Notes: a model not told the origin generated them from the sequence alone. Positions 1 to 5,276 are shown, counted from the first letter of the stretch. The stretch is 17,292 bases of DNA from Eubacteriales bacterium (GCA_030529125.1 JAUMXP010000012.1:1-17292), one strand, 5' to 3'. Translations and numbers: made by a program.

Positions 1-2
1 CA

Positions 3-1397
3 TTCCTTGTTACTACTTCTGACAGAGATATTATGTCCAATGAAGTTATCGAGCGTTTTGATGAACTCGAGGGCAAGGACGTTTGTGTTGCAGGTCGTAT
101 TATGTCTAAGCGCGGTAAGGGTAAAGTTATGTTCATGGATATCCACGACCGTGGTGGCAAAATCCAGATATTTGCTAAATTCGACGATCTTGGCGAAGAA
201 GTTTACAAAGGACTTAAGAAATGGGACATCGGCGACATCATGGAGGTCAAGGGCTTTGTGTTCAAGACTCAGATGGGCGAAATCAGTATCCATGCTACAG
301 CAGTAAAACTGCTTGCTAAGTCACTTCTTCCACTGCCTGAGAAATATCATGGTCTTACTAATACTGACCTTCGTTATCGTCAGCGTTATGTTGACCTTAT
401 TATGAATCCTAACGTAAAGACTACTTTCATCAAGCGTAGCGCTATTATCAAGTCTATCCGTGAGTATCTTGATAACAATGGATATATTGAGGTAGAAACA
501 CCTATCCTCAACACCATCCCTGGTGGTGCTGCTGCTCGTCCTTTCACTACTCACCACAATACATTAAACCTTGATATGTATATGCGTATTGCTACAGAGC
601 TCTACTTAAAGAGACTTATCGTTGGCGGTATGGAGAGAGTATACGAAATAGGTCGTAACTTTAGAAACGAGGGTATGGACGTTAAGCACAACCCTGAGTT
701 TACTTGTATTGAGTTCTACGAAGCTTATACAGACCTGTATGGAATGATGGATCGTACAGAACAGCTCATCAACAAGGCGTGTGTTGAAGTTAACGGTACA
801 GACCAGATAGAGTATCAGGGCGATCAGATTAGTTTAGCCCTTCCATTCAAGCGCGTTACTATGATTGACGCTGTCAAAGAGCACACAGGCATTGACTTCA
901 ACGAGTTCTACTGCGATACTGAGAAAGCTAAAGAAGTTGCTAAAGAGCTTCATCTCGAAGTTAAGTCTACAGATACATGGGGCAATATCTTAAACTCTGC
1001 ATTCGAAGAATATGTTGAGGACAAGCTCATTCAGCCTACATTCGTATGTGACTATCCTGTTGAAGTTTCTCCACTTACAAAGCGCAAGCAGGACAAGCCT
1101 GAGCTTGTTGAGCGTTTTGAGCTCTTCTGTAAAATCGGCGAGCTCGCTAACGCATACACAGAGCTTAACGACCCAATCGATCAGAAAAAGCGTTTTGAAC
1201 ATCAGCTGATGCTCAGAGAAGCAGGCGACGATGAGGCTAATATGATGGATGACGATTTCGTTACATCACTCGAGTACGGTATGCCACCAACAGGCGGTGT
1301 AGGTATAGGTATCGACAGATTGGTTATGCTGCTGACAGACAGCGCATCAATCCGCGATGTTATCCTCTTCCCCACAATGAAGCCTATTGAGAAGTAA
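3..1397 (+). CDS. lysS: Lysyl-tRNA synthetase, class II (5' end outside window)
   Basis: Charges tRNA-Lys with lysine in the cytoplasm. The reading frame is open to the left edge, and the residues before the internal Met at 33 (FLVTTSDRDI) look like normal LysRS N-terminal sequence, so roughly 35-45 residues are missing and the ATG at 33 is not the true start. The N-terminal OB-fold anticodon-binding domain contains VCVAGRIMSKRGKGKV and the DIGDI segment. The class II catalytic core follows: RYRQRYVDLI, motif 1 around GYIEVETPIL, motif 2 as FRNEGMDVKHNPEFT, and motif 3 as GVGIGIDRLVMLLTDS close to the C-terminus. The end (RDVILFPTMKPIEK) is typical of the family, so the 3' end is complete. 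A terminator follows about 100 nt later. Identification is secure; only the start is unknown. Confidence 0.97.
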   Translation, partial: FLVTTSDRDIMSNEVIERFDELEGKDVCVAGRIMSKRGKGKVMFMDIHDRGGKIQIFAKFDDLGEEVYKGLKKWDIGDIMEVKGFVFKTQMGEISIHATAVKLLAKSLLPLPEKYHGLTNTDLRYRQRYVDLIMNPNVKTTFIKRSAIIKSIREYLDNNGYIEVETPILNTIPGGAAARPFTTHHNTLNLDMYMRIATELYLKRLIVGGMERVYEIGRNFRNEGMDVKHNPEFTCIEFYEAYTDLYGMMDRTEQLINKACVEVNGTDQIEYQGDQISLALPFKRVTMIDAVKEHTGIDFNEFYCDTEKAKEVAKELHLEVKSTDTWGNILNSAFEEYVEDKLIQPTFVCDYPVEVSPLTKRKQDKPELVERFELFCKIGELANAYTELNDPIDQKKRFEHQLMLREAGDDEANMMDDDFVTSLEYGMPPTGGVGIGIDRLVMLLTDSASIRDVILFPTMKPIEK

Positions 1398-1412
1398 ACA
1401 TAAGTATTTATC

Positions 1413-1468
1413 AGGGTTTTGGGGTTACTAAACTTTATGAAAAAGTGAATTTACCCCAAATTTACCCT
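1413..1468. repeat. Imperfect inverted repeat with TTTACCC direct repeats (possible recombinase arm sites)
   Basis: The left arm AGGGTTTTGGGGTTA (1413-1427) is the imperfect reverse complement of the right arm TTACCCCAAATTTACCCT (1451-1468). The right arm itself contains two direct copies of TTTACCC(C/T) spaced 10 bp apart (1450 and 1461). Repeats of this style are common at the ends of tyrosine-integrase elements in Bacillota. It lies between the lysS stop and the lysS terminator, at the border of the accessory block. An att or arm-site role is inference; it could also simply be a stem in the lysS 3' UTR. Confidence 0.4.
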
Positions 1469-1494
1469 AAACGAATTGAAAATACACAAAGATT

Positions 1495-1525
1495 AAGGGA
1501 CTGCTTTTTGGCAGTCCCTTTTTTT
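1495..1525 (+). terminator. Intrinsic terminator of lysS
   Basis: Perfect 8-bp stem GGGACTGC (1497-1504) / GCAGTCCC (1511-1518) with a six-base loop, followed by seven T. It ends the lysS transcript before the accessory block. Confidence 0.93.
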
Positions 1526-1574
1526 GCTCATCGGTTTCAACCTATATCTGTTAATAAATATAATACATATCATA

Positions 1575-1603
1575 TTGACAAACTATCGTTATAACGATAT
1601 AAT
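1575..1603 (+). promoter_or_regulatory. Consensus sigma-A promoter of the DUF3990/HTH operon
   Basis: TTGACA (1575-1580), an exact 17-bp spacer, TATAAT (1598-1603): full consensus at both hexamers. Most of the spacer is occupied by a perfect palindrome that also covers the first two bases of the -10 box, so a protein bound there would block RNA polymerase. A promoter this strong without repression would be unusual for a toxin operon. Confidence 0.9.
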
Positions 1604-1640
1604 ATAGATGAAGAATAAACTATCGTTAAAGCGATACAAT
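1580..1640. promoter_or_regulatory. Tandem operator: two copies of a TATCG-N6-CGATA palindrome
   Basis: O1 is TATCGTTATAACGATA (1584-1599), a perfect 16-bp palindrome between the -35 and -10 boxes. O2 is TATCGTTAAAGCGATA (1621-1636), with perfect 5-bp outer arms. The similarity extends beyond the palindromes: the 24-bp segments 1580-1603 and 1617-1640 match at 21 positions, with centres 37 bp apart (about 3.5 helical turns). The likely ligand is the HTH protein encoded at 2323-2964, which would make the operon self-repressing. The ligand assignment is inference; the repeats are read directly. Confidence 0.82.
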
Positions 1641-1658
1641 GATTAGAAGGTGTTATTG

Positions 1659-2357
1659 ATGATGAATAAATTAACTATATATCATGGCTCGAGCAAAATT
1701 ATAGAAAGACCTTTGTTTGGAGCAGGCAATCCGAATAACGATTATGGATTAGGTTTTTACTGCACAGAAACATTAGACCTTGCGAAAGAATGGGCTTGCT
1801 CTGCTGAAACTGATGGCTATGCAAACAAGTACTCATTGAACACCGATGGGCTTAAAATTTTGTCGCTCACAAGTGGTGAGTATAATATCTTAAATTGGCT
1901 TGCAATACTTCTTGAAAATAGAAAGTTCAGATTAACTAGCGATATTGCATTAGAAGCAAAAGAGTATATTTTTGAGAATTTTTTGATAGACTATAAGAAT
2001 TACGATATCATCAAAGGCTATCGAGCAGATGATTCATATTTTTCATTTGCAAATGCATTCTTGAATAGTACCATATCTATTTCGCAGTTGGAAAAAGCAA
2101 TGGTGCTTGGAAAACTGGGAGAGCAAATAGTTGCGGTGTCTAAAAAAGCATTTGATGCATTAAGTTTTGAAGAAGCAATTCCTGCTGAAAATGAAATCTA
2201 TTTTCCAAAGAAACTTGCTCGTGATAATTTGGCAAGAGAAGAGTTCAGAAAGGAAAAGAAAAAGGGTTCTGTGTTAACAGAAAAATATATCCTCGATATT
2301 ATCAGGGAAGGATGGAAAAACGATGATGACCGCTTACAACGAGTTATACTTGGATGA
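1659..2357 (+). CDS. DUF3990-family protein, ADP-ribosyltransferase-like, probable toxin of a toxin-antitoxin pair
   Basis: A 232-residue soluble protein. The start is ATG 1659 (ATG 1662 also possible), 8 nt after AGAAGG; the in-frame GTG at 1650 overlaps that ribosome site and is rejected. The sequence follows the DUF3990 pattern: IYHGSS near residues 7-12 (H9), then DYGLGFYCTE (Y34) and LAKEWA, and in the C-terminal half YDIIKGYRADDSY and LGKLGEQIVAVSKKAFDAL (E155/Q156). HGS plus G-x-GFY-x-T resembles the first two elements of H-Y-E type ADP-ribosyltransferases; the third catalytic residue is not certain here. The charged C-terminus (REEFRKEKKKG) extends past the usual domain. It is promoter-proximal and overlaps the HTH gene by 35 nt, so translation is probably coupled. 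Target and activity are unknown; the toxin role is inferred from family and operon design. Confidence 0.78.
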   Translation: MMNKLTIYHGSSKIIERPLFGAGNPNNDYGLGFYCTETLDLAKEWACSAETDGYANKYSLNTDGLKILSLTSGEYNILNWLAILLENRKFRLTSDIALEAKEYIFENFLIDYKNYDIIKGYRADDSYFSFANAFLNSTISISQLEKAMVLGKLGEQIVAVSKKAFDALSFEEAIPAENEIYFPKKLARDNLAREEFRKEKKKGSVLTEKYILDIIREGWKNDDDRLQRVILG

Positions 2358-2964
2358 TGCGATGCATAATCTCGCTGATATGGTAGATTATGCTGTGTGT
2401 GATTTGGGTTTTGAACCAGATGAGTTTTTCGGCTGGTTTGTGTCATCTGGAATAGCAAGTAAAATTGAAAAGGGTAATCCAAAGTATATTGCAGGTATGT
2501 CTGGTGTTGAGTTGGCAGAAGCAGTACTTACTAAAACTAATGTTGCCTTCGTATCAAAAGAGCCTTCCTATTCGATTGATAAGGGTAGGGAGTACTGGGC
2601 AGGATGGATACTTGCTTACTATCAATGGGCAACTGGCATGCGATTCGAGGATATCATAAAGAATGGATTGCCTTTGTCAAAGGTTATGTCGATGTATATT
2701 CTTCATGAAGCAGATGAAAGTAAGTTCGTTGAGAATGCTAATGAAATAATCGCTCGCCACAAAGAATCAAAAATTACCAGATTACAGGAAATAAGAAAAT
2801 CAAGAGGTTTCACCCAGCAACAGTTGAGCGATGCATCGGGTGTCAAGGTTCGTATGATTCAGTTGTATGAACAAAGACAAAATGACCTTTCAAAAGCAAG
2901 ATTTGAAGTTGTGTTGAGCCTTGCAAAAGCACTTGGTTGTGAAATCGAAGATTTGATAGACTAA
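2323..2964 (+). CDS. HTH (XRE-type) protein with N-terminal helical domain, probable antitoxin and operon repressor
   Basis: A 213-residue protein in two parts. Residues 1 to about 145 form a mostly helical domain I cannot assign to a named family (notable segments DLGFEPDEFFGWFVSSG, REYWAGWILAYYQWATG and MSMYILHEADESKF). Residues 150-213 are a Cro/CI-type helix-turn-helix: ITRLQEIRKSRGFTQQQLS, then VKVRMIQLYEQ as recognition region, ending AKALGCEIEDLID. The start is ATG 2323, preceded by AGGGAAGG inside the upstream gene; the adjacent ATG 2326 and a later one at 2362 are alternatives. The N-terminal part would be the candidate to bind the partner protein, and the HTH the candidate to bind the two palindromes at the promoter. 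The antitoxin role is inferred. A terminator starts at the stop codon, so the operon is two genes only. Confidence 0.8.
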   Translation: MMTAYNELYLDDAMHNLADMVDYAVCDLGFEPDEFFGWFVSSGIASKIEKGNPKYIAGMSGVELAEAVLTKTNVAFVSKEPSYSIDKGREYWAGWILAYYQWATGMRFEDIIKNGLPLSKVMSMYILHEADESKFVENANEIIARHKESKITRLQEIRKSRGFTQQQLSDASGVKVRMIQLYEQRQNDLSKARFEVVLSLAKALGCEIEDLID

Positions 2965-2992
2965 CGGATGGGGAATACCCCATCCGTTTTTT
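2963..2992 (+). terminator. Intrinsic terminator of the DUF3990/HTH operon
   Basis: Stem ACGGATGGGG (2964-2973) / CCCCATCCGT (2978-2987), loop AATA, then a run of T. It begins at the HTH gene stop codon, so the module is transcriptionally self-contained. Confidence 0.93.
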
Positions 2993-3075
2993 ATTTATCT
3001 CGAATATACAATAATTGACATAGTAAGTAGAAAAAGATATAAAGCATAATTAGCAGTTTATTAATATTTCAGGGC

Positions 3076-3104
3076 TTGTTTTAAATGTCAAAATATGGTA
3101 TAAT
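3076..3104 (+). promoter_or_regulatory. Extended -10 promoter for the 3111-3616 leader and membrane gene
   Basis: TTGTTT (3076-3081), 17-bp spacer, TATAAT (3099-3104) preceded by TGG (extended -10). Transcription should start near 3111. Confidence 0.75.
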
Positions 3105-3110
3105 TAATAC

Positions 3111-3235
3111 ATCAAATTAAATAGAACATAACATACTCAAAATTTTTAAAGACTTACATATTTTCTGCAATCGCAGGACATATGTGGGTCTTTTTTTATT
3201 TGTTTTTTGAGACCCTCTAATAAGGAGGGATGGAT
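3111..3235 (+). promoter_or_regulatory. Leader RNA or small RNA with terminator and competing helices
   Basis: The transcript from the 3076 promoter would meet a long terminator hairpin (3148-3193) about 85 nt after its start, ahead of the membrane gene at 3236. Two further helices are readable. GGGTCTT (3186-3192, the 3' arm of the terminator) can pair with GAGACCC (3209-3215). CCCTC (3213-3217) can pair with GAGGG (3225-3229), masking the ribosome site. The middle helix is incompatible with both others, so it would free both transcription and translation. It could instead be a stand-alone RNA of about 85 nt. I do not recognise a named riboswitch class; the 3111-3147 part is A-rich with no obvious fold. 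Confidence 0.5.
3148..3197 (+). terminator. Long-stem intrinsic terminator in the leader
   Basis: Fourteen pairs (3148-3161 with 3180-3193, two G-U) stack, across one T-C mismatch, onto an inner stem CTGC/GCAG with two further pairs closed by an AATC loop. Seven T follow from 3191. Confidence 0.85.
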
Positions 3236-3616
3236 ATGATTATTTATGTAATTGGAATAGCAAATGTAATCCTGCAGTTTCTTACCCGTAATACCCTGTT
3301 CGCATATTTCGGATTCGTATGTCTTTTTATTTATGCCTTATCACTGTTTGTTAAACAGAAGAAAATCACACTTATTTGCGGGGTTGTTTCACTCTTATGT
3401 GTTACTGCTTATGCTCTATACAACCATTATCTTTTCGGTTATTTGATAGGAGACTATATTGCAGTAGCGGTTGAATCTGTTTTAACCCTCACAGTGTTTA
3501 TAGTATATATGGTACAAAGCAAAGAACCACCTTCCATCGAAGGTGGTTCTGCTGTTTTAGAGGGCAAGTTGGATACGAAGTCCATCCGATATCCTTTCCA
3601 TATGCTCCTCAGATAG
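3236..3616 (+). CDS. Small multi-pass membrane protein, function unknown, C-terminus probably rearranged
   Basis: A 126-residue hydrophobic protein; no recognised family. Start at ATG 3236, 7 nt after AAGGAGG; the in-frame ATG at 3230 touches the ribosome site and is rejected. Four membrane segments are visible at about residues 2-16, 21-39, 43-61 and 73-93, with a KQKK loop between the second and third (positive-inside rule suggests cytoplasmic). After MVQSKEPPS the character changes: codons run through a perfect 12-bp hairpin (3523-3550) and then, from 3557 to the stop, lie antisense to the mazF remnant. The last 30 or so residues are therefore probably not native, and the original gene has likely lost its 3' end at a junction near 3520. 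Confidence 0.6.
   Translation: MIIYVIGIANVILQFLTRNTLFAYFGFVCLFIYALSLFVKQKKITLICGVVSLLCVTAYALYNHYLFGYLIGDYIAVAVESVLTLTVFIVYMVQSKEPPSIEGGSAVLEGKLDTKSIRYPFHMLLR
3523..3550 (-). terminator. Perfect 12-bp hairpin, probably terminator of the mazF remnant
   Basis: AGAACCACCTTC (3523-3534) / GAAGGTGGTTCT (3539-3550), loop CATC. It lies 6 nt beyond the mazF remnant stop on the minus strand and is followed there by a T-rich tract (TTTGCTTTG). It sits inside the plus-strand membrane-protein frame, where it may also act weakly. Confidence 0.65.
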
Positions 3617-3835
3617 AGTTGTTACATACTCTAAAAGGTCTGATTTGCTAATTGAAAGTGGTTGTTCACAAAGACAAATGCTGTCTCTACTTAACCCAGT
3701 TTCAGAAGCGAGTAGCGGAATATGGGTCGGAATACGGTGTTTGGTTTTTGATGTTGAAATACTGCAAACAGTCACAATCGGGGAATGAATGTTGCATGCT
3801 TTGTTACTACAAATCACTACAGGTCTTATGGTCAT
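3557..3835 (-). pseudogene. mazF/pemK mRNA-interferase toxin, N-terminus deleted
   Basis: About 92 codons match the C-terminal three quarters of the MazF/PemK family: IRPVVICSNKACNIHSPIV (the RPVVI-SN-N-HSP-V signature), then RIPTHIPL, GLSRDSICLCEQ, and the tail LLEYVTTLSEEHMERISDGL. A full MazF is about 110-120 residues and begins with a G-D-I/V-Y/W segment holding part of the active site; that segment is absent. Upstream of ATG 3835 the minus-strand frame instead reads the complement of the integrase fragment, without MazF similarity and without a ribosome site. No antitoxin gene (mazE) is adjacent. I infer a dead toxin gene broken near 3830-3840. A shortened product from ATG 3835 cannot be excluded but would lack the catalytic N-terminus. 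Confidence 0.8.
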
Positions 3836-3838
3836 ATT

Positions 3839-3973
3839 TGGGTTATGGCAGAAATTCGTAAGTTTAGCAAACAGAAAAAGCCCCAAAAGGTTAAAGGCAT
3901 GACTGGAAGCGAGCAAAAAAAATTTGTTGATTATATGCTTTCAAATAAAGCCTTTGCTACTTACTACCCATAA
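3839..3973 (+). pseudogene. Fragment of a tyrosine integrase (phage/ICE type)
   Basis: The plus-strand frame reads WVMAEIRKFSKQKKPQ, then KVKGMTGSEQKKFVDYML and AFATYYP, ending at TAA 3971. This matches the linker and first catalytic-domain helices of Tn916/phage-type tyrosine integrases, where a K-x-x-A/G-L/M-T-x-x-E-Q segment precedes the catalytic core. Neither the N-terminal arm-binding domain nor the R...H-x-x-R...Y catalytic region is present in any frame nearby. The left end abuts the mazF remnant, and the right end meets the IS200-type element. It is a scar showing that an integrative element once occupied this locus. The family call rests on about 40 residues. Confidence 0.6.
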
Positions 3974-4430
3974 ATGGGTCCCGTGGGTCAAACATACTTA
4001 ACTGATCACTTTCTTGATCTCTTTTCAATTGATCCGCTATATATGTTTTTATCGCTTTTGTGTTTTTACCCACGGTATCCACGTAATATCCCTTGCACCA
4101 AAATTCGCGATTTCTGTATGCAAATTTCATATTACCCCACTTTTGGAATATTAGAAGTGCGCTCTTCCCTTTTAAGTATCCCATAAATCCCGAAACGCTC
4201 ATTTTGGGCGGGATGCTGACTAACATATGTATGTGGTCGGGACATACCTCTCCTTCTATTATTTCTACTCCTTTCCATTGGCATAATTGTCTTAGTATTT
4301 CTCTTATCTCTATACGTTTTTCGCCATAGAACACCTGTCTTCTATACTTGGGTGCAAATACTATGTGATACTTGCAATTCCACTTCGTGTGTGCTAAACT
4401 ACTTGTGTTTTCTATTTTATCTTTTTTCAT
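3957..4430 (-). CDS. tnpA: IS200-type transposase TnpA (HUH Y1)
   Basis: A 157-residue, apparently complete transposase, closely resembling classical IS200 TnpA: SLAHTKWNCKYHIVFAPKYR at the N-terminus, CPDHIHMLVSIPPKMSVSGF holding the HUH metal ligands (H66, H68), REFWCKGYYVDTVGKNT, and the catalytic tyrosine in KTYIADQ (Y130, with Q134). It ends DPFMGSK, like the PFTGRK end of the enteric IS200 enzyme. The protein nicks and joins single-stranded DNA at hairpin ends. ATG 4430 is preceded by GGAGG at 9 nt, but that ribosome site is locked in a potential hairpin (4440-4497), consistent with the low expression known for IS200. All key residues are present, so it may be active. Confidence 0.95.
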   Translation of the reverse strand: MKKDKIENTSSLAHTKWNCKYHIVFAPKYRRQVFYGEKRIEIREILRQLCQWKGVEIIEGEVCPDHIHMLVSIPPKMSVSGFMGYLKGKSALLIFQKWGNMKFAYRNREFWCKGYYVDTVGKNTKAIKTYIADQLKRDQESDQLSMFDPRDPFMGSK

Positions 4431-4439
4431 ATTAAAACT

Positions 4440-4497
4440 CCTCCGATTGCTTTTTTGTTCGACTGGCAGGTCGTCACTATTCTAGCATATTCGGAGG
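4440..4497 (-). promoter_or_regulatory. Ribosome-site-sequestering hairpin upstream of tnpA
   Basis: On the minus strand CCTCCGA (complement of 4491-4497) is the perfect complement of TCGGAGG (complement of 4440-4446), which contains the tnpA ribosome site, with a 44-nt loop between. On the plus strand the same stem is followed by TTTTTT, so it may also stop transcripts entering from outside. Both features are known for IS200; here they are read from sequence only. Confidence 0.7.
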
Positions 4498-4526
4498 TTT
4501 TTTGTTTATCGGTTAACCTTTCTTGT

Positions 4527-4547
4527 ACCACGCGACTATCGCGTGGT
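4527..4547. repeat. 8-bp hairpin, probable left-end recognition structure of the IS200 element
   Basis: ACCACGCG (4527-4534) / CGCGTGGT (4540-4547) with loop ACTAT, lying upstream of tnpA where the left-end imperfect palindrome of IS200/IS605 elements is expected. It is GC-rich in AT-rich surroundings. Confidence 0.55.
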
Positions 4548-4561
4548 TTTCGCTATACAAT

Positions 4562-4596
4562 AAACGGACTATTCTTTGTGAATAGTCCGTTTTCCA
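4562..4596 (+). terminator. Perfect 13-bp hairpin terminator
   Basis: AAACGGACTATTC (4562-4574) / GAATAGTCCGTTT (4580-4592), loop TTTGT, with T residues at the 3' side and A residues at the 5' side, so it could work in both directions. No intact gene ends here on the plus strand; it may be left over from the lost 3' part of the integrase or another deleted gene. Confidence 0.7.
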
Positions 4597-4659
4597 TATT
4601 TTGTTTATGCAAAGAGATATGTGCACTTCACTTTTAGTAATAACCTTGTTTACGTTTTG

Positions 4660-4688
4660 TTGATTTCTTAATAAATCAATGATATAGT
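4660..4688 (+). promoter_or_regulatory. Probable promoter of the zinc-ribbon gene
   Basis: TTGATT (4660-4665), 17-bp spacer, TATAGT (4683-4688), about 28 nt before the start codon. One or two mismatches in each box. Confidence 0.45.
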
Positions 4689-4716
4689 AATAAAAAAGCA
4701 GAAAGGCTAATAGGCT

Positions 4717-5079
4717 ATGAAGAAAGTAAAACAATTTAAAAAGTGTCCTCAATGTGGGCGACTCTATAACGATTTGAATATGCGGTATTGTCTTAATGAT
4801 AATTACCCACTAATAGACTACGAAACAGACGATCCATTGGGTGAACAACTAAAGAATTTTGACAGACCGATACACAAGCCTACACTTGACGATTTAAAAA
4901 GAGAACAAGCAAAGAAAAGTGTTGATCCTGACTGTGTTCCTAAATGTCCTACTTGTGGATCAAAGAAAGTAAAGAAAATATCTACACTGAAGAGTGCAAC
5001 ACACATGCATTTGTTTGGCTTTTTCAGTAAAACTGCTATATCTCAGTTTTACTGTGAAAATTGCGGATACAAATGGTGA
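4717..5079 (+). CDS. Small protein with two zinc-binding modules, function unknown
   Basis: A 120-residue basic, soluble protein. The N-terminal module has CPQCGRLY (C10, C13) and YCLND (C25) and resembles the 'CP-CG-Y-FC' half ribbons common in Clostridia; its fourth ligand is not a cysteine. An acidic, then basic linker (residues 35-70) follows. The C-terminal zinc ribbon has CPTCGS (C77, C80) and FYCENCGYKW (C113, C116) around a hydrophobic segment (MHLFGFFSKTAISQF); an additional C73 lies just before it. The ATG follows AGAAAGG at 10 nt. Zinc binding is strongly suggested; nucleic-acid or protein binding is only a family-level guess. It is the last gene of the accessory block and has its own terminator. 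Confidence 0.75.
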   Translation: MKKVKQFKKCPQCGRLYNDLNMRYCLNDNYPLIDYETDDPLGEQLKNFDRPIHKPTLDDLKREQAKKSVDPDCVPKCPTCGSKKVKKISTLKSATHMHLFGFFSKTAISQFYCENCGYKW

Positions 5080-5100
5080 TGTCTTGAAATAAACTGTCTT

Positions 5101-5133
5101 AGAGCTATGACGTTTTTGTCGTAGCTCTTTTTT
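5101..5133 (+). terminator. Intrinsic terminator of the zinc-ribbon gene
   Basis: AGAGCTATGAC (5101-5111) / GTCGTAGCTCT (5118-5128), one G-U pair, followed by a T run to 5133. Confidence 0.92.
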
Positions 5134-5202
5134 GTTGCAATAATTTTTTCATTTGCTGAAACTTTTTTACATATTTATGTGTTTTATATATAGAAAGCGT
5201 TA

Positions 5203-5231
5203 TTGCTTTTCTTTTGATTTACAGATATAAT
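5203..5231 (+). promoter_or_regulatory. Promoter of the 5277 gene
   Basis: TTGCTT (5203-5208), 17-bp spacer, TATAAT (5226-5231). Transcription would start near 5238, which rules out the in-frame TTG at 5214 as a start and supports ATG 5277. Confidence 0.75.
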
Positions 5232-5276
5232 GAAAATGGTGCAGATATATCTGAGAAAGATGTAGAGGTGACTAGT

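Larger units (their letters stand above)
3955..4555 (-). mobile_element. IS200-type insertion sequence (IS200/IS605 family, tnpA only)
   Basis: The element is recognised by an intact IS200-like TnpA (3957-4430) flanked by short hairpins rather than inverted terminal repeats, as expected for single-strand transposition. The probable right end carries ACCCAT-AA-ATGGGT (3966-3979), which overlaps the tnpA 3' end; the probable left end carries the 8-bp hairpin at 4527-4547. No tnpB is present. The outer limits are estimates: family members make no target duplication, so the borders need comparison with an empty site. It sits in or at the edge of an integrase gene whose remainder is not found on the far side. 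Confidence 0.75.

Noticed and set aside
3836..3916. Minus-strand extension of the mazF remnant to ATG 3916
   Set aside because: The extra residues (MLASSHAFNLLGLFLFAKLT) do not resemble MazF and are the complement of the integrase fragment.
4511..4518. Palindrome GGTTAACC
   Set aside because: Too short to separate from chance; it lies inside the IS200 left-end region without clear partner sites.
4455..4637. Plus-strand frame across the IS200 left end
   Set aside because: No ribosome site, composition unlike a gene, and it runs through the hairpins at 4491, 4527 and 4562.
5214..5276. Longer start (TTG 5214) for the membrane-anchored protein
   Set aside because: It lies upstream of the predicted -10 box (5226-5231) and has no ribosome site; ATG 5277 has AGAGGTG at 6 nt.
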